DNA from: Pseudomonadota bacterium
Lineage (GTDB): Bacteria; Pseudomonadota; Gammaproteobacteria; Xanthomonadales; Rhodanobacteraceae
Direction: 5' to 3'
DNA length: 7,463 bases
NCBI GenBank assembly: GCA_021777635.1
Contig: JAJYDI010000095.1
Location: 1-7,463 of the forward strand
Of the stretch, positions 1 through 7,231 are shown one piece after another; the first letter of the stretch is position 1; each line of letters opens with the position of its first letter. The notes under the pieces were generated by a model. It was given only the letters and a program-made list of their open reading frames with translations. It had not been told where the DNA came from and made no database searches. The position numbers and the translations under genes were made by a program.

Positions 1-468
1 CTGGTGCTGCCGATCGCGGCGATTCGCGGCGAAGGCACCAGCAACGACTACCTGCCGCCGGAAGTACCGGCGCTGCCGGCGTTCCAGCTGCAGCGCGGCG
101 TGTCGACGATGATCCGCGACCTCGGCCACGACTACTGGACCGGTACCGTCTACACCACCAACCGCCGCGTCTGGGAGCACGACGAGGCATTCAAGGAAAC
201 CCTGCGCCGGACGCGCTGCATGGCGATCGACATGGAGACCGCCACCGTGTTCGCGGCCGGTTTCGCCAACCACATCCCGACCGGTGCGCTGCTGCTGGTA
301 TCCGACCAGCCGATGATCCCCGAAGGCGTCAAGACCGAGGCCAGCGACCGCAAGGTGACCGGCGAGTTCGTCGACGCGCATATCCGCATCGGCATCGAGG
401 CGCTGAAACTGATCCGCCGCAACGGCAAGAGCGTCAAGCACCTGCGCTTCGAGGAAGAGCTGGACTAG
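1..468 (+). CDS. amn: AMP nucleosidase, C-terminal part (5' end outside window)
   Basis: Hydrolyses AMP to adenine and ribose 5-phosphate in the cytoplasm, a purine salvage and adenylate-balancing step. The frame is open from base 1 and ends at TAG (466-468), giving 155 residues; the family is roughly 480-500 residues, so only about the last third is here. Visible signatures of the nucleoside phosphorylase-type catalytic domain are GEGTSNDYLPPEVPALPAF near the left edge, the ribose-binding Met-Glu in AIDMETATVFAAGF, and VSDQP, whose Asp is the expected base-contacting catalytic residue. The N-terminal AMN-specific domain would lie upstream of the window. A GTG at 4 is an internal Val codon, not the start. 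The gene converges on glmU, 63 bases away, and shares no operon with the rest of the window. A related phosphorylase is the alternative, but the DYLPPEVPALP segment fits AMP nucleosidase best. Confidence 0.88.
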   Translation: MVLPIAAIRGEGTSNDYLPPEVPALPAFQLQRGVSTMIRDLGHDYWTGTVYTTNRRVWEHDEAFKETLRRTRCMAIDMETATVFAAGFANHIPTGALLLVSDQPMIPEGVKTEASDRKVTGEFVDAHIRIGIEALKLIRRNGKSVKHLRFEEELD

Positions 469-477
469 CGTTCGAGT

Positions 478-498
478 CCGGCGCCTGTCGGCGCAGAC
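478..498. terminator. Possible bidirectional hairpin between amn and glmU
   Basis: In the 63-base convergent gap, GCGCC (481-485) and GGCGC (490-494) form a perfect 5-bp G+C stem around the tetraloop TGTC. GTC (476-478) and GAC (496-498) can extend it after a small internal loop. A second, weaker stem, CCGAAG (511-516) with CTTCGG (535-540), straddles the glmU stop codon. Neither is followed by a T-run on either strand, so this is not a classical intrinsic terminator. The location between converging genes makes a termination or RNA-end-protecting role plausible, but this is inference. Confidence 0.35.
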
Positions 499-531
499 TG
501 GCGGTCCGTGCCGAAGCGGGCGCGGCGGCGG

Positions 532-1905
532 CTACTTCGGGTTCTTGCGCGGGCGCCTCCAGCCCGGCACGGTGTGCTGGCGCGCGCGCGCCACGGTCAG
601 TTCGCCGGGCGGCGCATCGTGGGTGACCACCGAACCGGCACCGACGGTGGCGCCGGCACCGATCGTCAGCGGCGCCACCAGCGCCGCGTTGGAGCCGATG
701 AAGGCGCCCTCGCCAATCATGGTCCGGTGCTTGCTGGCGCCGTCGTAGTTGCAGGTGATGGTACCGGCACCGATGTTGGCCTCGACGCCGACATCGGCGT
801 CGCCGAGATAGGCCAGGTGGCCGGCCTGGGCGTGGGCGTGCAGGTGGCTGTTCTTGATCTCGACGAAGTTGCCGACCTGCACGCCTTCGTCCAGCTCGCT
901 GCCGGGTCGCAGACGCGCGAACGGTCCGACGCGGCAGGCGCCGTGCGTGACCACCCCCTCGAGATCGCAATGCGCGCGCACCTCGGTGCCGGCCGCGAGG
1001 CGCACGTCGCGCAGCCGGCAGAACGGCCCGATGCGCACACCGTCGCCCAGTTCGACGTCGCCTTCCAGAATCACGTCGATGTCGATCTCGACGTCGCGTC
1101 CGGCCCGCACGCGACCGCGCTGGTCGAAGCGCAGCGGATCGGCCAGGCGCACGCCGGACGCCATCAACTCGGCGCCGCGGCGCAGGCGATGGATGCGCTC
1201 CAGCTCGGCCAGCTGTGCCGGATCATTGGCGCCCTGCGCCTCGCTGGTGTCGCGCGCCAGCACGCAGAACGCCGGCACACCGTCCTCGGCGGCCTGCTGG
1301 AACACATCGGTCAGGTAGAACTCGCGCTGGCTGTTGGCGTCGGTCAGATTGGCCACCCAGACACGCAGCCGGCGCGCGTCGGCGGCGACGATGCCGGTGT
1401 TGATCATGCGGATCAGGCGCTGGTCGGCGTCGGCGTCGCGCTCCTCGATGATCGTGCGCACCTGGCCCAGACCGTCGCGCACCACGCGACCGTAGCCGGC
1501 CGGGTCGGCCACTTCGGCCGCCAGCACCACCAGCGGCGCGTGCGCATCGGTGAGCATGCGCAGGGTGGTGCTGCGCAACAACGGGACGTCGCCGTACAGG
1601 ACCAGCACGCGCGCGTGCTCGGGAATCTGCTCCAGCGCCAGGCGCACGGCGTGACCGGTGCCGCGCTGCTCGGACTGGTGCACCCAGTTGAGTCCCGGCT
1701 CGGCCGCGAACGCCGCGCGCACTGCCTCGCCGCGGTGACCGTACACCACATGGATACGGGTCGGGTCGAGCATGCGGGCCGCTTCCAGTACATGCGCCAA
1801 CAGCGGGCGGCCGGCCAGCGGCAGCAGCACCTTGGCGCGATCGGAACGCATGCGCTTGCCCTCGCCGGCGGCAAGGACGATCACGTGCAGCGGCAGCAGG
1901 CTCAT
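532..1905 (-). CDS. glmU: Bifunctional GlmU: GlcN-1-P N-acetyltransferase / GlcNAc-1-P uridyltransferase
   Basis: Makes UDP-GlcNAc, the precursor of peptidoglycan and lipid A, by acetylating glucosamine-1-phosphate with acetyl-CoA and then transferring UMP from UTP. The product is 457 residues, family length. The N-terminal nucleotidyltransferase domain (about 1-230) has the signature [11 protein letters not shown] followed by [12 protein letters not shown] (Lys25), QRGTGHA (80-86), YGDVPLL with the metal-binding Asp106, GYGR (137-140), NTG (Asn169) and Asn227. The C-terminal left-handed beta-helix (about 250-457) has hexapeptide repeats and keeps the residues expected from E. coli numbering: Arg333, Lys351, His363 (catalytic base), Tyr366, Asn377 and Lys392. 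The ATG start is preceded by GGAA at 1913-1916 (minus strand, 7 bases away), a weak Shine-Dalgarno. The stop is TAG. It lies 78 bases downstream of asnB on the same strand. All active-site residues looked for are present, so it should be functional. Confidence 0.97.
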   Translation of the reverse strand: MSLLPLHVIVLAAGEGKRMRSDRAKVLLPLAGRPLLAHVLEAARMLDPTRIHVVYGHRGEAVRAAFAAEPGLNWVHQSEQRGTGHAVRLALEQIPEHARVLVLYGDVPLLRSTTLRMLTDAHAPLVVLAAEVADPAGYGRVVRDGLGQVRTIIEERDADADQRLIRMINTGIVAADARRLRVWVANLTDANSQREFYLTDVFQQAAEDGVPAFCVLARDTSEAQGANDPAQLAELERIHRLRRGAELMASGVRLADPLRFDQRGRVRAGRDVEIDIDVILEGDVELGDGVRIGPFCRLRDVRLAAGTEVRAHCDLEGVVTHGACRVGPFARLRPGSELDEGVQVGNFVEIKNSHLHAHAQAGHLAYLGDADVGVEANIGAGTITCNYDGASKHRTMIGEGAFIGSNAALVAPLTIGAGATVGAGSVVTHDAPPGELTVARARQHTVPGWRRPRKNPK

Positions 1906-1910
1906 GGCGC

Positions 1911-1952
1911 GATTCCGTTTGACGGCAGGACGCGCGCACTGTCGCCGGAATC
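1911..1952 (-). repeat. Imperfect inverted repeat in the asnB-glmU spacer
   Basis: GATTCCG (1911-1917) and CGGAATC (1946-1952) are perfectly complementary 7-base arms separated by 28 bases that offer partial further pairing. The structure sits between the asnB stop and the glmU start and includes the GGAA that is the likely glmU Shine-Dalgarno, so folding could affect glmU translation. There is no U-run after it, which argues against an intrinsic terminator and is compatible with asnB-glmU read-through. A 7-bp match in GC-rich DNA may be chance. Confidence 0.3.
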
Positions 1953-1983
1953 GGGCGCCTTGCCAAGCTCGGGCAGCGCAGTC

Positions 1984-3651
1984 TCAGCCCGGCGTCGCCT
2001 CGCGATGCACGCCGGCGATGGCGCGTCCGGAGGGGTCGGCACGGCCGGCGAACGCCTGCGACCAGCGATACGCCGTCGGTGTCGAGCAGGCGATGCTGGG
2101 CCCGCCGGGCACCAGTCGCGCGGCGTGTTCGCCCGGAAAGTGGCGTTCGAACAGCGCGCGGTAGAGGAATGCTTCCTTGCCGACCGGCGGATTGTGCGGA
2201 AACCGCCGCTCGGCACCGGCCATCTGCGCGTCGGAAATCGCGCCCTCCGCATGCCCCTTCAGGCTGTCGATCCAGCCGTAGCCGACGCCGTCGGAGAACT
2301 GCTCCTTCTGTCGCCACAGGATCGAGTCCGGCAGCAGGCCGCGTCCGGCCTCGCGCAGGATGTGCTTCTCGATGCGGCCGTCGCGCGGACGCTTGGCGGA
2401 GGGGGCGATGCGCATGGCCTGGTCGAGAAACACGCGATCGAGAAACGGCACCCGCGCCTCGACGCCCCACGCCGCCATCGCCTTGTTCGCACGCAGGCAG
2501 TCGTACTGGTGCAGGGCGTCGAGCTTGCGTACCGTCTCGGCGTGGAACTCGCGATCGTCGGGCGCCATGTGGAAATAGAGATAGCCGCCGAAGATCTCGT
2601 CGGCACCCTCGCCCGACAGCACCATCTTGATGCCCATCGCGCGGATGCGCCGCGCCAGCAGGTACATCGGCGTGGAGGCGCGCACGGTGGTCACGTCATA
2701 GGACTCGATGTGCCAGATCACGTCGCTGAGCGCGTCGAGCCCCTCCTGCACGGTGAAGTGAAAGCTGTGATGCGCGGTGCCCAGCGCCGCGGCGGCGACC
2801 TGCGCGGCGGCGAGATCGGGCGAACCCTCGAGGCCGATCGCGAAACTGTGCAGCCGCGGCCACCAGGCCTCGCTGCGATCGTCGTCCTCGACCCGGCGCG
2901 CGGCGTGGCGCGCGGCGATCGCCGCCACCAGCGACGAATCCAGGCCGCCCGAGAGCAGCACACCGTAGGGTACGTCGGTCATCAGATGCCGGCGCACCGA
3001 GGCGTCCAGTGCATCGTGCAGCGCCTGCGGGTCGGCGGGCCCGTGCTCGACGCGGACGAACTCGCGCCAGTCCGGCGCGTAATACGGCCGGGGCGCGGGC
3101 ATCGCCGCGGTCTGGTAGCTGCCCGGCGGGAACGCCTCGACGCTGACGCAGACGCCCTGCAACGCCTTCAACTCCGACGCCACGTACAGCCGGCCGTGCT
3201 CATCGCGTCCGCTGTACAACGGAATCACGCCGATCGGATCACGCGCGATCAGCCAGTCCTGGCTGGCGCGATCCCACAGCACGAAGGCGAACATGCCGAC
3301 CAGATCGTTGAGAAAGCCGGCGCCTTGTTCGCGGTAGAGCGACAGGATCACCTCGCAGTCGGAATCGGTGCGAAAGGCGTAATCGGGGCAGCGCGCGCGC
3401 AGCTCGCGGTGGTTGTAGATCTCGCCGTTGACCGCCAGCACCTGCAGGTCGTCGTCGGAACGCAGCGGTTGCGCACCGTGCTGCACATCGACGATCGCCA
3501 GCCGTTCGTGCGCCAGCACCGCGTGGTCGTCGGCGTAGATGCCGCTCCAGTCCGGGCCGCGATGGCGCAGCAGGCGCGCCTGCTTCAGGGCCAGATCGCG
3601 CAGCGCCAGCGCGCCGCCGGCGGAATCGAAAATGGCAATGAAGCCGCACAT
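1984..3651 (-). CDS. asnB: Glutamine-dependent asparagine synthetase AsnB
   Basis: Cytoplasmic enzyme that makes asparagine from aspartate, ATP and glutamine. Its 555 residues match the usual E. coli-type AsnB length. The start is fixed by chemistry: Met-Cys-Gly, where Cys2 becomes the N-terminal nucleophile of the class II glutaminase after Met removal. The frame is open further upstream, but no other start would expose this Cys. In the glutaminase domain (about 2-200) are RHRGPD (29-34), RLAIVD (50-55) and NGEIYNH (75-81). In the synthetase domain are the PP-loop SGGLDSS (234-240) that binds ATP pyrophosphate, SGEGADEIFGG (346-356) and GVEARVPFLD (396-405). No clear Shine-Dalgarno precedes the ATG; instead a 7-bp hairpin lies nine bases upstream. 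It sits between atpC and glmU, all in one direction. It may belong to a transcript with glmU, while the 317-base spacer after atpC leaves room for its own promoter. It looks intact. Confidence 0.96.
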   Translation of the reverse strand: MCGFIAIFDSAGGALALRDLALKQARLLRHRGPDWSGIYADDHAVLAHERLAIVDVQHGAQPLRSDDDLQVLAVNGEIYNHRELRARCPDYAFRTDSDCEVILSLYREQGAGFLNDLVGMFAFVLWDRASQDWLIARDPIGVIPLYSGRDEHGRLYVASELKALQGVCVSVEAFPPGSYQTAAMPAPRPYYAPDWREFVRVEHGPADPQALHDALDASVRRHLMTDVPYGVLLSGGLDSSLVAAIAARHAARRVEDDDRSEAWWPRLHSFAIGLEGSPDLAAAQVAAAALGTAHHSFHFTVQEGLDALSDVIWHIESYDVTTVRASTPMYLLARRIRAMGIKMVLSGEGADEIFGGYLYFHMAPDDREFHAETVRKLDALHQYDCLRANKAMAAWGVEARVPFLDRVFLDQAMRIAPSAKRPRDGRIEKHILREAGRGLLPDSILWRQKEQFSDGVGYGWIDSLKGHAEGAISDAQMAGAERRFPHNPPVGKEAFLYRALFERHFPGEHAARLVPGGPSIACSTPTAYRWSQAFAGRADPSGRAIAGVHREATPG

Positions 3652-3660
3652 GGAAGATGA

Positions 3661-3684
3661 CTGCAAGAGAGAAGGGCCTTGCAG
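3661..3684 (-). promoter_or_regulatory. Hairpin just upstream of the asnB start codon
   Basis: CTGCAAG (3661-3667) and CTTGCAG (3678-3684) form a perfect 7-bp stem with a 10-base loop. On the asnB transcript the hairpin ends nine bases before the ATG, where a Shine-Dalgarno would be expected and none is recognisable (the intervening bases are TCATCTTCC). It could influence translation initiation or RNA stability. A role is inferred only from its position. Confidence 0.4.
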
Positions 3685-3782
3685 GCTCGCCGCAGCCGGC
3701 GCCGCTGTCAACGGGGATGGCAGCCGACTGTCGCATTGGCGATACAGCGGCAGCATCGCGGATGGCGGCGCGGTGCCTCCAT

Positions 3783-3839
3783 CCAGGCTCTTCGCTGCGC
3801 TCAGGGCGACAGTCCTATTGCCGTCCTGAGACCGCAGCG
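3783..3839. repeat. Palindromic intergenic repeat (TTCGCTGCGCTCAGG type)
   Basis: CGCTGCGCTCAGG (3793-3805) pairs with CCTGAG (3825-3830) and CGCAGCG (3833-3839), giving a 13-bp stem with a two-base bulge; GCG (3806-3808) and CGT (3822-3824) add three more pairs, one of them a wobble. The flanking CCAGGCTCTTCGC (3783-3795) recurs exactly at 3951-3963. The core resembles a short palindromic element (AAGGATCTTCGCTGCGCTCAGG-like, read on either strand) that I recall from many GC-rich genomes; this is memory, not a search. No U-run follows, so a REP-like element is likelier than a terminator, although it could still end or protect atp transcripts. Confidence 0.55.
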
Positions 3840-3950
3840 TCGTCCTTAAACTGCACGGTCGCCGGGACCGCAGGTCGAAGGATCTGACTGGCCGCACCGG
3901 TTCGACGCGCCAACACGCCGGCACGCGGCCCACGGCGCGTTGCCCGCCCG

Positions 3951-3975
3951 CCAGGCTCTTCGCCGGATTCAGTGC
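3951..3975. repeat. Second, diverged copy of the CCAGGCTCTTCGC repeat, overlapping the atpC stop
   Basis: The 13 bases at 3951-3963 are identical to 3783-3795, and 7 of the next 12 also match, giving 20 of 25 overall. This copy lacks the palindromic partner arm seen at 3825-3839. The atpC stop codon (3969-3971) falls inside the weaker half of the match. A 13-base identity within 200 bases is unlikely to be pure chance, but the extension into atpC may be. Confidence 0.45.
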
Positions 3976-4391
3976 TTGAGCTGCTTGCGCAGACGCTCCA
4001 GCGCCTGCAGCTGGGCCACCGCCTGCGCCAGCTGCGCCTGCGCTTCGGCTAGTTCCATCGCATCGCTGCGGTTGGCCAGCGCCTGTTCGGCGTCCTGCTT
4101 GGCCTTGAGCGCGGAAGCTTCGTCGAGATCGGCGGCGCGCATCGCGGTGTCGGCCAGCACCGTCACCACCTGCGGCTGCACCTCGAGGATGCCGCCGGAG
4201 ACGTAAAAGAACTGCTCGCTGCCGTCGGCCGCGTGCACGCGCACCTGGCCCGGCTTGAGGCGCGTGATCAGCGGCGCGTGGCGCGGCGCGATGCCGAGCT
4301 CGCCCATCTCGCCGGTGGCGACGACGAGGGTGGCCTCGCCGTGGAAGATCTCGGCTTCGGCACTGACGATGTCGCAGCGGATGGTGGTCAT
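3969..4391 (-). CDS. atpC: F1Fo ATP synthase epsilon subunit AtpC
   Basis: Central-stalk subunit of the F1 sector. It binds gamma and the c-ring, couples proton flow to catalysis, and its C-terminal helices can inhibit ATP hydrolysis. The 140 residues match the bacterial length. The N-terminal beta-sandwich (about 1-86) shows the family motifs [17 protein letters not shown] (27-43), LKPGQVRV (45-52) and [16 protein letters not shown] (66-81). The C-terminal part (about 88-140) is a helical hairpin rich in Ala, Leu and Gln, ending RLRKQLKH. The start is ATG in [12 protein letters not shown], as usual; upstream lies a modest AAGG (4402-4405, 10 bases away). It is the last atp gene of the operon, but separated from atpD by 245 bases where the two are normally nearly adjacent. 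Its TGA stop lies in a partial copy of a short repeat. It looks complete. Confidence 0.96.
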   Translation of the reverse strand: MTTIRCDIVSAEAEIFHGEATLVVATGEMGELGIAPRHAPLITRLKPGQVRVHAADGSEQFFYVSGGILEVQPQVVTVLADTAMRAADLDEASALKAKQDAEQALANRSDAMELAEAQAQLAQAVAQLQALERLRKQLKH

Positions 4392-4415
4392 GGTTCGCTC
4401 GCCTTGTTCGCTTCA

Positions 4416-4428
4416 TCACTGCCAGTGA
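4416..4428. repeat. Short perfect palindrome upstream of atpC
   Basis: TCACTG and CAGTGA face each other around one central base. It lies 24 bases upstream of the atpC ATG, beyond its weak Shine-Dalgarno. It might be an operator-like site or the edge of inserted DNA; no partner copy occurs elsewhere in the window. Function unknown. Confidence 0.35.
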
Positions 4429-4550
4429 GGAGCGGGGGAACTCCGGACACCGACCACCGTGCCCGTCCAGTCCCGGATCCGCCTGCCGCGCACGACCCCC
4501 TCGGCGCCGCCAGGTCCGTGCATCGGGGCCGTGGCCTGCCGTCCGTGGGG

Positions 4551-4578
4551 AAGATCCTGCGCTCGGCTCAGGATCGCC
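4551..4578. repeat. Palindromic repeat in the atpD-atpC spacer, related to the 3783 repeat
   Basis: GATCCTG (4553-4559) and CAGGATC (4569-4575) are perfect inverted arms around a 9-base loop. The whole segment lines up with the same generic element as the repeat at 3783-3808 (the CTTCGCTGCGCTCAGG core, here changed to CCTGCGCTCGGCTCAGG). In mRNA it would form a small hairpin between atpD and atpC. No U-run follows. Confidence 0.5.
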
Positions 4579-4595
4579 GCCCGCCTTTCCAACGC

Positions 4596-4636
4596 CCTGC
4601 TTCCTGCTTCCTGCTTGCCGCTCCCAGCTTCCGGTT

Positions 4637-4637
<1 letters not shown>
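4596..4637. repeat. Degenerate heptamer tandem array (CCTGCTT) touching the atpD stop
   Basis: Three exact CCTGCTT units (4596-4602, 4603-4609, 4610-4616) are followed in register by GCCGCTC, CCAGCTT and CCGGTTT, so a 7-base period continues for six units up to 4637, the last base of the atpD stop codon as read on the minus strand. On the mRNA it is a purine-rich run of AAGCAGG units just after the beta-subunit stop. The exact triplet is certain; the three degenerate units are my reading. Confidence 0.6.
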
Positions 4638-6100
<1,463 letters not shown>

Positions 6101-6112
6101 TCAAATTCTGTC

Positions 6113-6194
6113 GTCCGCGAAGGACGCGAAAAGCGCAAAAAATATCCAAGCAACATTCACAGCCTGCTTCGCGTTCTTGGCGTTCTTCGCGGAC
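6113..6194. repeat. Imperfect inverted repeat in the atpG-atpD spacer
   Basis: The arms 6113-6136 and 6171-6194 are 24 bases each and match as inverted copies at 20 of 24 positions, starting with a perfect ten (GTCCGCGAAG with CTTCGCGGAC), around an unusually AT-rich 34-base loop. Within each arm the unit GCGAAGAAC recurs approximately with a period near 9. I recall CGCGAAGAACGCGAAG-like intergenic elements from many genomes, so this may be a mobile palindromic repeat. In mRNA it would fold between the atpG stop (14 bases away) and the atpD Shine-Dalgarno. No poly-U follows, so termination is unlikely. Confidence 0.7.
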
Positions 6195-6208
6195 CCCATG
6201 CTGTTCGC

Positions 6209-7075
6209 TCAAACCGCCGCCGCACCGCTGACGATTTCCGAGATTTCCTGGGTGATCGCCGCCTGCCGCGCCTTGTTGTAGATCAGCGTCAGGGTGTCGA
6301 TCAGCTTGGTGGCGTTGTCGGAGGCGCCCTTCATCGCGACCATGCGCGCCGCCTGCTCGCTGGCCAGGTTTTCCAGGGCCGCCTGGTAGACCAGTGACTC
6401 GACGTAGCGCTTGAGCACCGGGTCGAGCACGCTCGGCGCGTCCGGTTCGTAGAGGTAGTCCCAGTCATGCGTCACCGCCAGATCGCTGCCGGGTTGCAGC
6501 GGCAGCAGGATTTCGCTGGTGGGGTTCTGGGTCATGGTGTTGACGAAATCGTTGTAGCAAAGCTGCACTCGATCGACGCGGCCCGCGCTGTAGGCGTCGA
6601 GCATGACCTTGATCACGCCGACCAGCTGCTCGACGTGCGGCCGCTCGCCGAGATGGCTCGCCGAGGCGGTCAGGGTCACGCCCTTGATGCGGCGGAACAG
6701 TTGCATGGCCTTCTGGCCGATCGCCACCACCTCGACCTCGACGCCCTGGCCCTGCCAGGCGCGGATCTCGGCCAGCATCTTGCGGAACAGGTTGGCATTG
6801 AGGCCGCCGCAGAGACCGCGATCGGTGGAGATCACCAGGTAGCCGACGCGCCGGACCTCGGCGCGCGCGGCCATGAAGGGGTGTCTGTAGTCGGTATTGA
6901 CGCGCGCGATGTGGCCGATCACCTGGCGCATCAGCCGCGCATAGGGACGCGAGGCGCGCATCAGTTCCTGCGCCTTGCGGATCTTCGAGGCCGAGACCAT
7001 TTCCAGCGCGCGGGTCACCTTGCGGGTGTTCTGCACGCTCTTGATCTTGGTGCGGATTTCTCGTGCGTTGGCCAC
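6209..7075 (-). CDS. atpG: F1Fo ATP synthase gamma subunit AtpG
   Basis: Rotor shaft of F1: its paired N- and C-terminal helices turn inside the alpha3beta3 ring and link it to the c-ring with epsilon. At 288 residues it has the family length. The N-terminal helix is [20 protein letters not shown] through about residue 58. The central Rossmann-like domain includes the conserved [15 protein letters not shown] (83-97) and VVAIGQKA (116-123). The C-terminal helix contains [17 protein letters not shown] (238-254) and ends [15 protein letters not shown]. The start is GTG (7075-7073): it aligns with the normal family N-terminus and has GAGG nine bases upstream. A non-ATG start together with an adjacent repeat hairpin would be consistent with low gamma synthesis relative to alpha and beta, but that is inference. 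The protein most resembles Xanthomonadales gamma subunits as I recall them. Confidence 0.97.
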   Translation of the reverse strand: MANAREIRTKIKSVQNTRKVTRALEMVSASKIRKAQELMRASRPYARLMRQVIGHIARVNTDYRHPFMAARAEVRRVGYLVISTDRGLCGGLNANLFRKMLAEIRAWQGQGVEVEVVAIGQKAMQLFRRIKGVTLTASASHLGERPHVEQLVGVIKVMLDAYSAGRVDRVQLCYNDFVNTMTQNPTSEILLPLQPGSDLAVTHDWDYLYEPDAPSVLDPVLKRYVESLVYQAALENLASEQAARMVAMKGASDNATKLIDTLTLIYNKARQAAITQEISEIVSGAAAV

Positions 7076-7084
7076 GTCTGAAAA

Positions 7085-7088
7085 CCTC
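7085..7088 (-). promoter_or_regulatory. Ribosome binding site of atpG, at the edge of a repeat array
   Basis: The minus strand reads GAGG here, with nine bases to the GTG start. The first three of these plus-strand positions overlap or abut the heptamer array that begins at 7086, so the Shine-Dalgarno lies at the foot of the stem the two arrays could form. It supports the GTG as the true start. Confidence 0.65.
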
Positions 7089-7120
7089 GGGACTCGGGAC
7101 CCGGGACCCGGGACCCGGGG
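7086..7120. repeat. Heptamer tandem array A (CTCGGGA/CCCGGGA, five units)
   Basis: Five consecutive 7-base units on the plus strand: CTCGGGA, CTCGGGA, CCCGGGA, CCCGGGA, CCCGGGG. Only the third... position-2 base (T or C) and the final base vary. The array contains three CCCGGG palindromes. It is the inverted partner of the array at 7195-7226, with 27 of 32 positions complementary when 7086-7117 is aligned to 7226-7195. It ends at the atpG Shine-Dalgarno. Short arrays of this style are, as I remember, common between genes in Lysobacter-like genomes. Confidence 0.85.
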
Positions 7121-7194
7121 TTGAGCCGAATCGCCGGTATTCCGGTCGTATCTGCTGCGGGCCTCGATCTCCCGGCCCCGGCAACCCGCTTTCG
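7121..7194. other. Spacer between the two inverted heptamer arrays
   Basis: Seventy-four bases without a gene, forming the loop if arrays A and B pair. It has small internal complementarities (CCGG-TATT-CCGG near 7134-7145; GCGGG near 7157 with CCCGC near 7185), so the loop may fold further. No -10/-35 pair or Shine-Dalgarno stands out. Confidence 0.5.
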
Positions 7195-7226
7195 CGAGTC
7201 CCGGGTCCCGAGCCCCGAGTCCCGGC
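7195..7226. repeat. Heptamer tandem array B, inverted relative to array A
   Basis: After a partial CGAG (7195-7198) come four 7-base units on the plus strand: TCCCGGG, TCCCGAG, CCCCGAG, TCCCGGC. Read on the minus strand these are the same GGGACTC/GGGACCC family as array A, in opposite orientation. The array begins five bases after the atpA stop codon. On the atp transcript, B is followed by 74 bases and then A, so the two can form a long stem of up to about 30 bp with five mismatches, one of them a possible wobble. Confidence 0.8.
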
Positions 7227-7231
7227 TCTCC

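Larger units (their letters stand above)
3652..3968. other. 317-base palindrome-rich spacer between asnB and atpC
   Basis: I see no protein-coding gene here. The stretch holds the asnB leader hairpin (3661-3684), an 8-bp perfect inverted pair GCCGCTGT/ACAGCGGC (3701-3708, 3744-3751) enclosing a smaller hairpin (CTGTCGC with GCGATACAG, two-base bulge), a 13-bp palindromic repeat (3793-3839), and a repeated 13-mer at both 3783 and 3951. A perfect TTGACA occurs on the minus strand at 3711-3706, but no -10-like hexamer lies 16-18 bases downstream, so no promoter is called. Some minus-strand frames stay open across the region, which is expected at this GC content. Confidence 0.6.
4392..4636. other. 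245-base atpD-atpC spacer without a gene
   Basis: No coding gene is supported. The atpC-proximal end holds a 13-base palindrome, the middle a GATCCTG inverted repeat, and the atpD-proximal end a degenerate heptamer array. The rest (about 4440-4545) is GC-rich with no recognised structure. The atpD frame and other minus-strand frames run open through part of it only because stops are rare at this composition. Confidence 0.6.

Noticed and set aside
508..3660. A 1050-codon open frame on the plus strand, opposite glmU and asnB
   Set aside because: It is antisense to two genes with complete active-site motifs, its product has a shadow-type composition rich in Ala, Arg, Gln, His and Val, and no domain is recognisable. 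At this GC content stops are rare in antisense frames.
3683..3711. Perfect TTGACA (-35-like) on the minus strand upstream of asnB
   Set aside because: No hexamer resembling TATAAT lies 16-18 bases downstream, and the element overlaps a palindrome, so a promoter is not supported.
3793..3839. Intrinsic terminator at the end of the atp operon
   Set aside because: The hairpin is plausible but no U-run follows on either strand, and other copies of the same element lie inside the operon, so it is called a repeat instead.
3652..4419. Extension of the asnB frame 256 codons upstream, over atpC and the spacer
   Set aside because: AsnB must start at Met-Cys-Gly so that Cys2 becomes the nucleophile. 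The extension reads atpC in a wrong frame and palindromic repeats as protein.
7086..7226. CRISPR-like appearance of repeated units
   Set aside because: The units are 7 bases, directly adjacent and without unique spacers, and the two groups are in opposite orientation; no cas gene is present.
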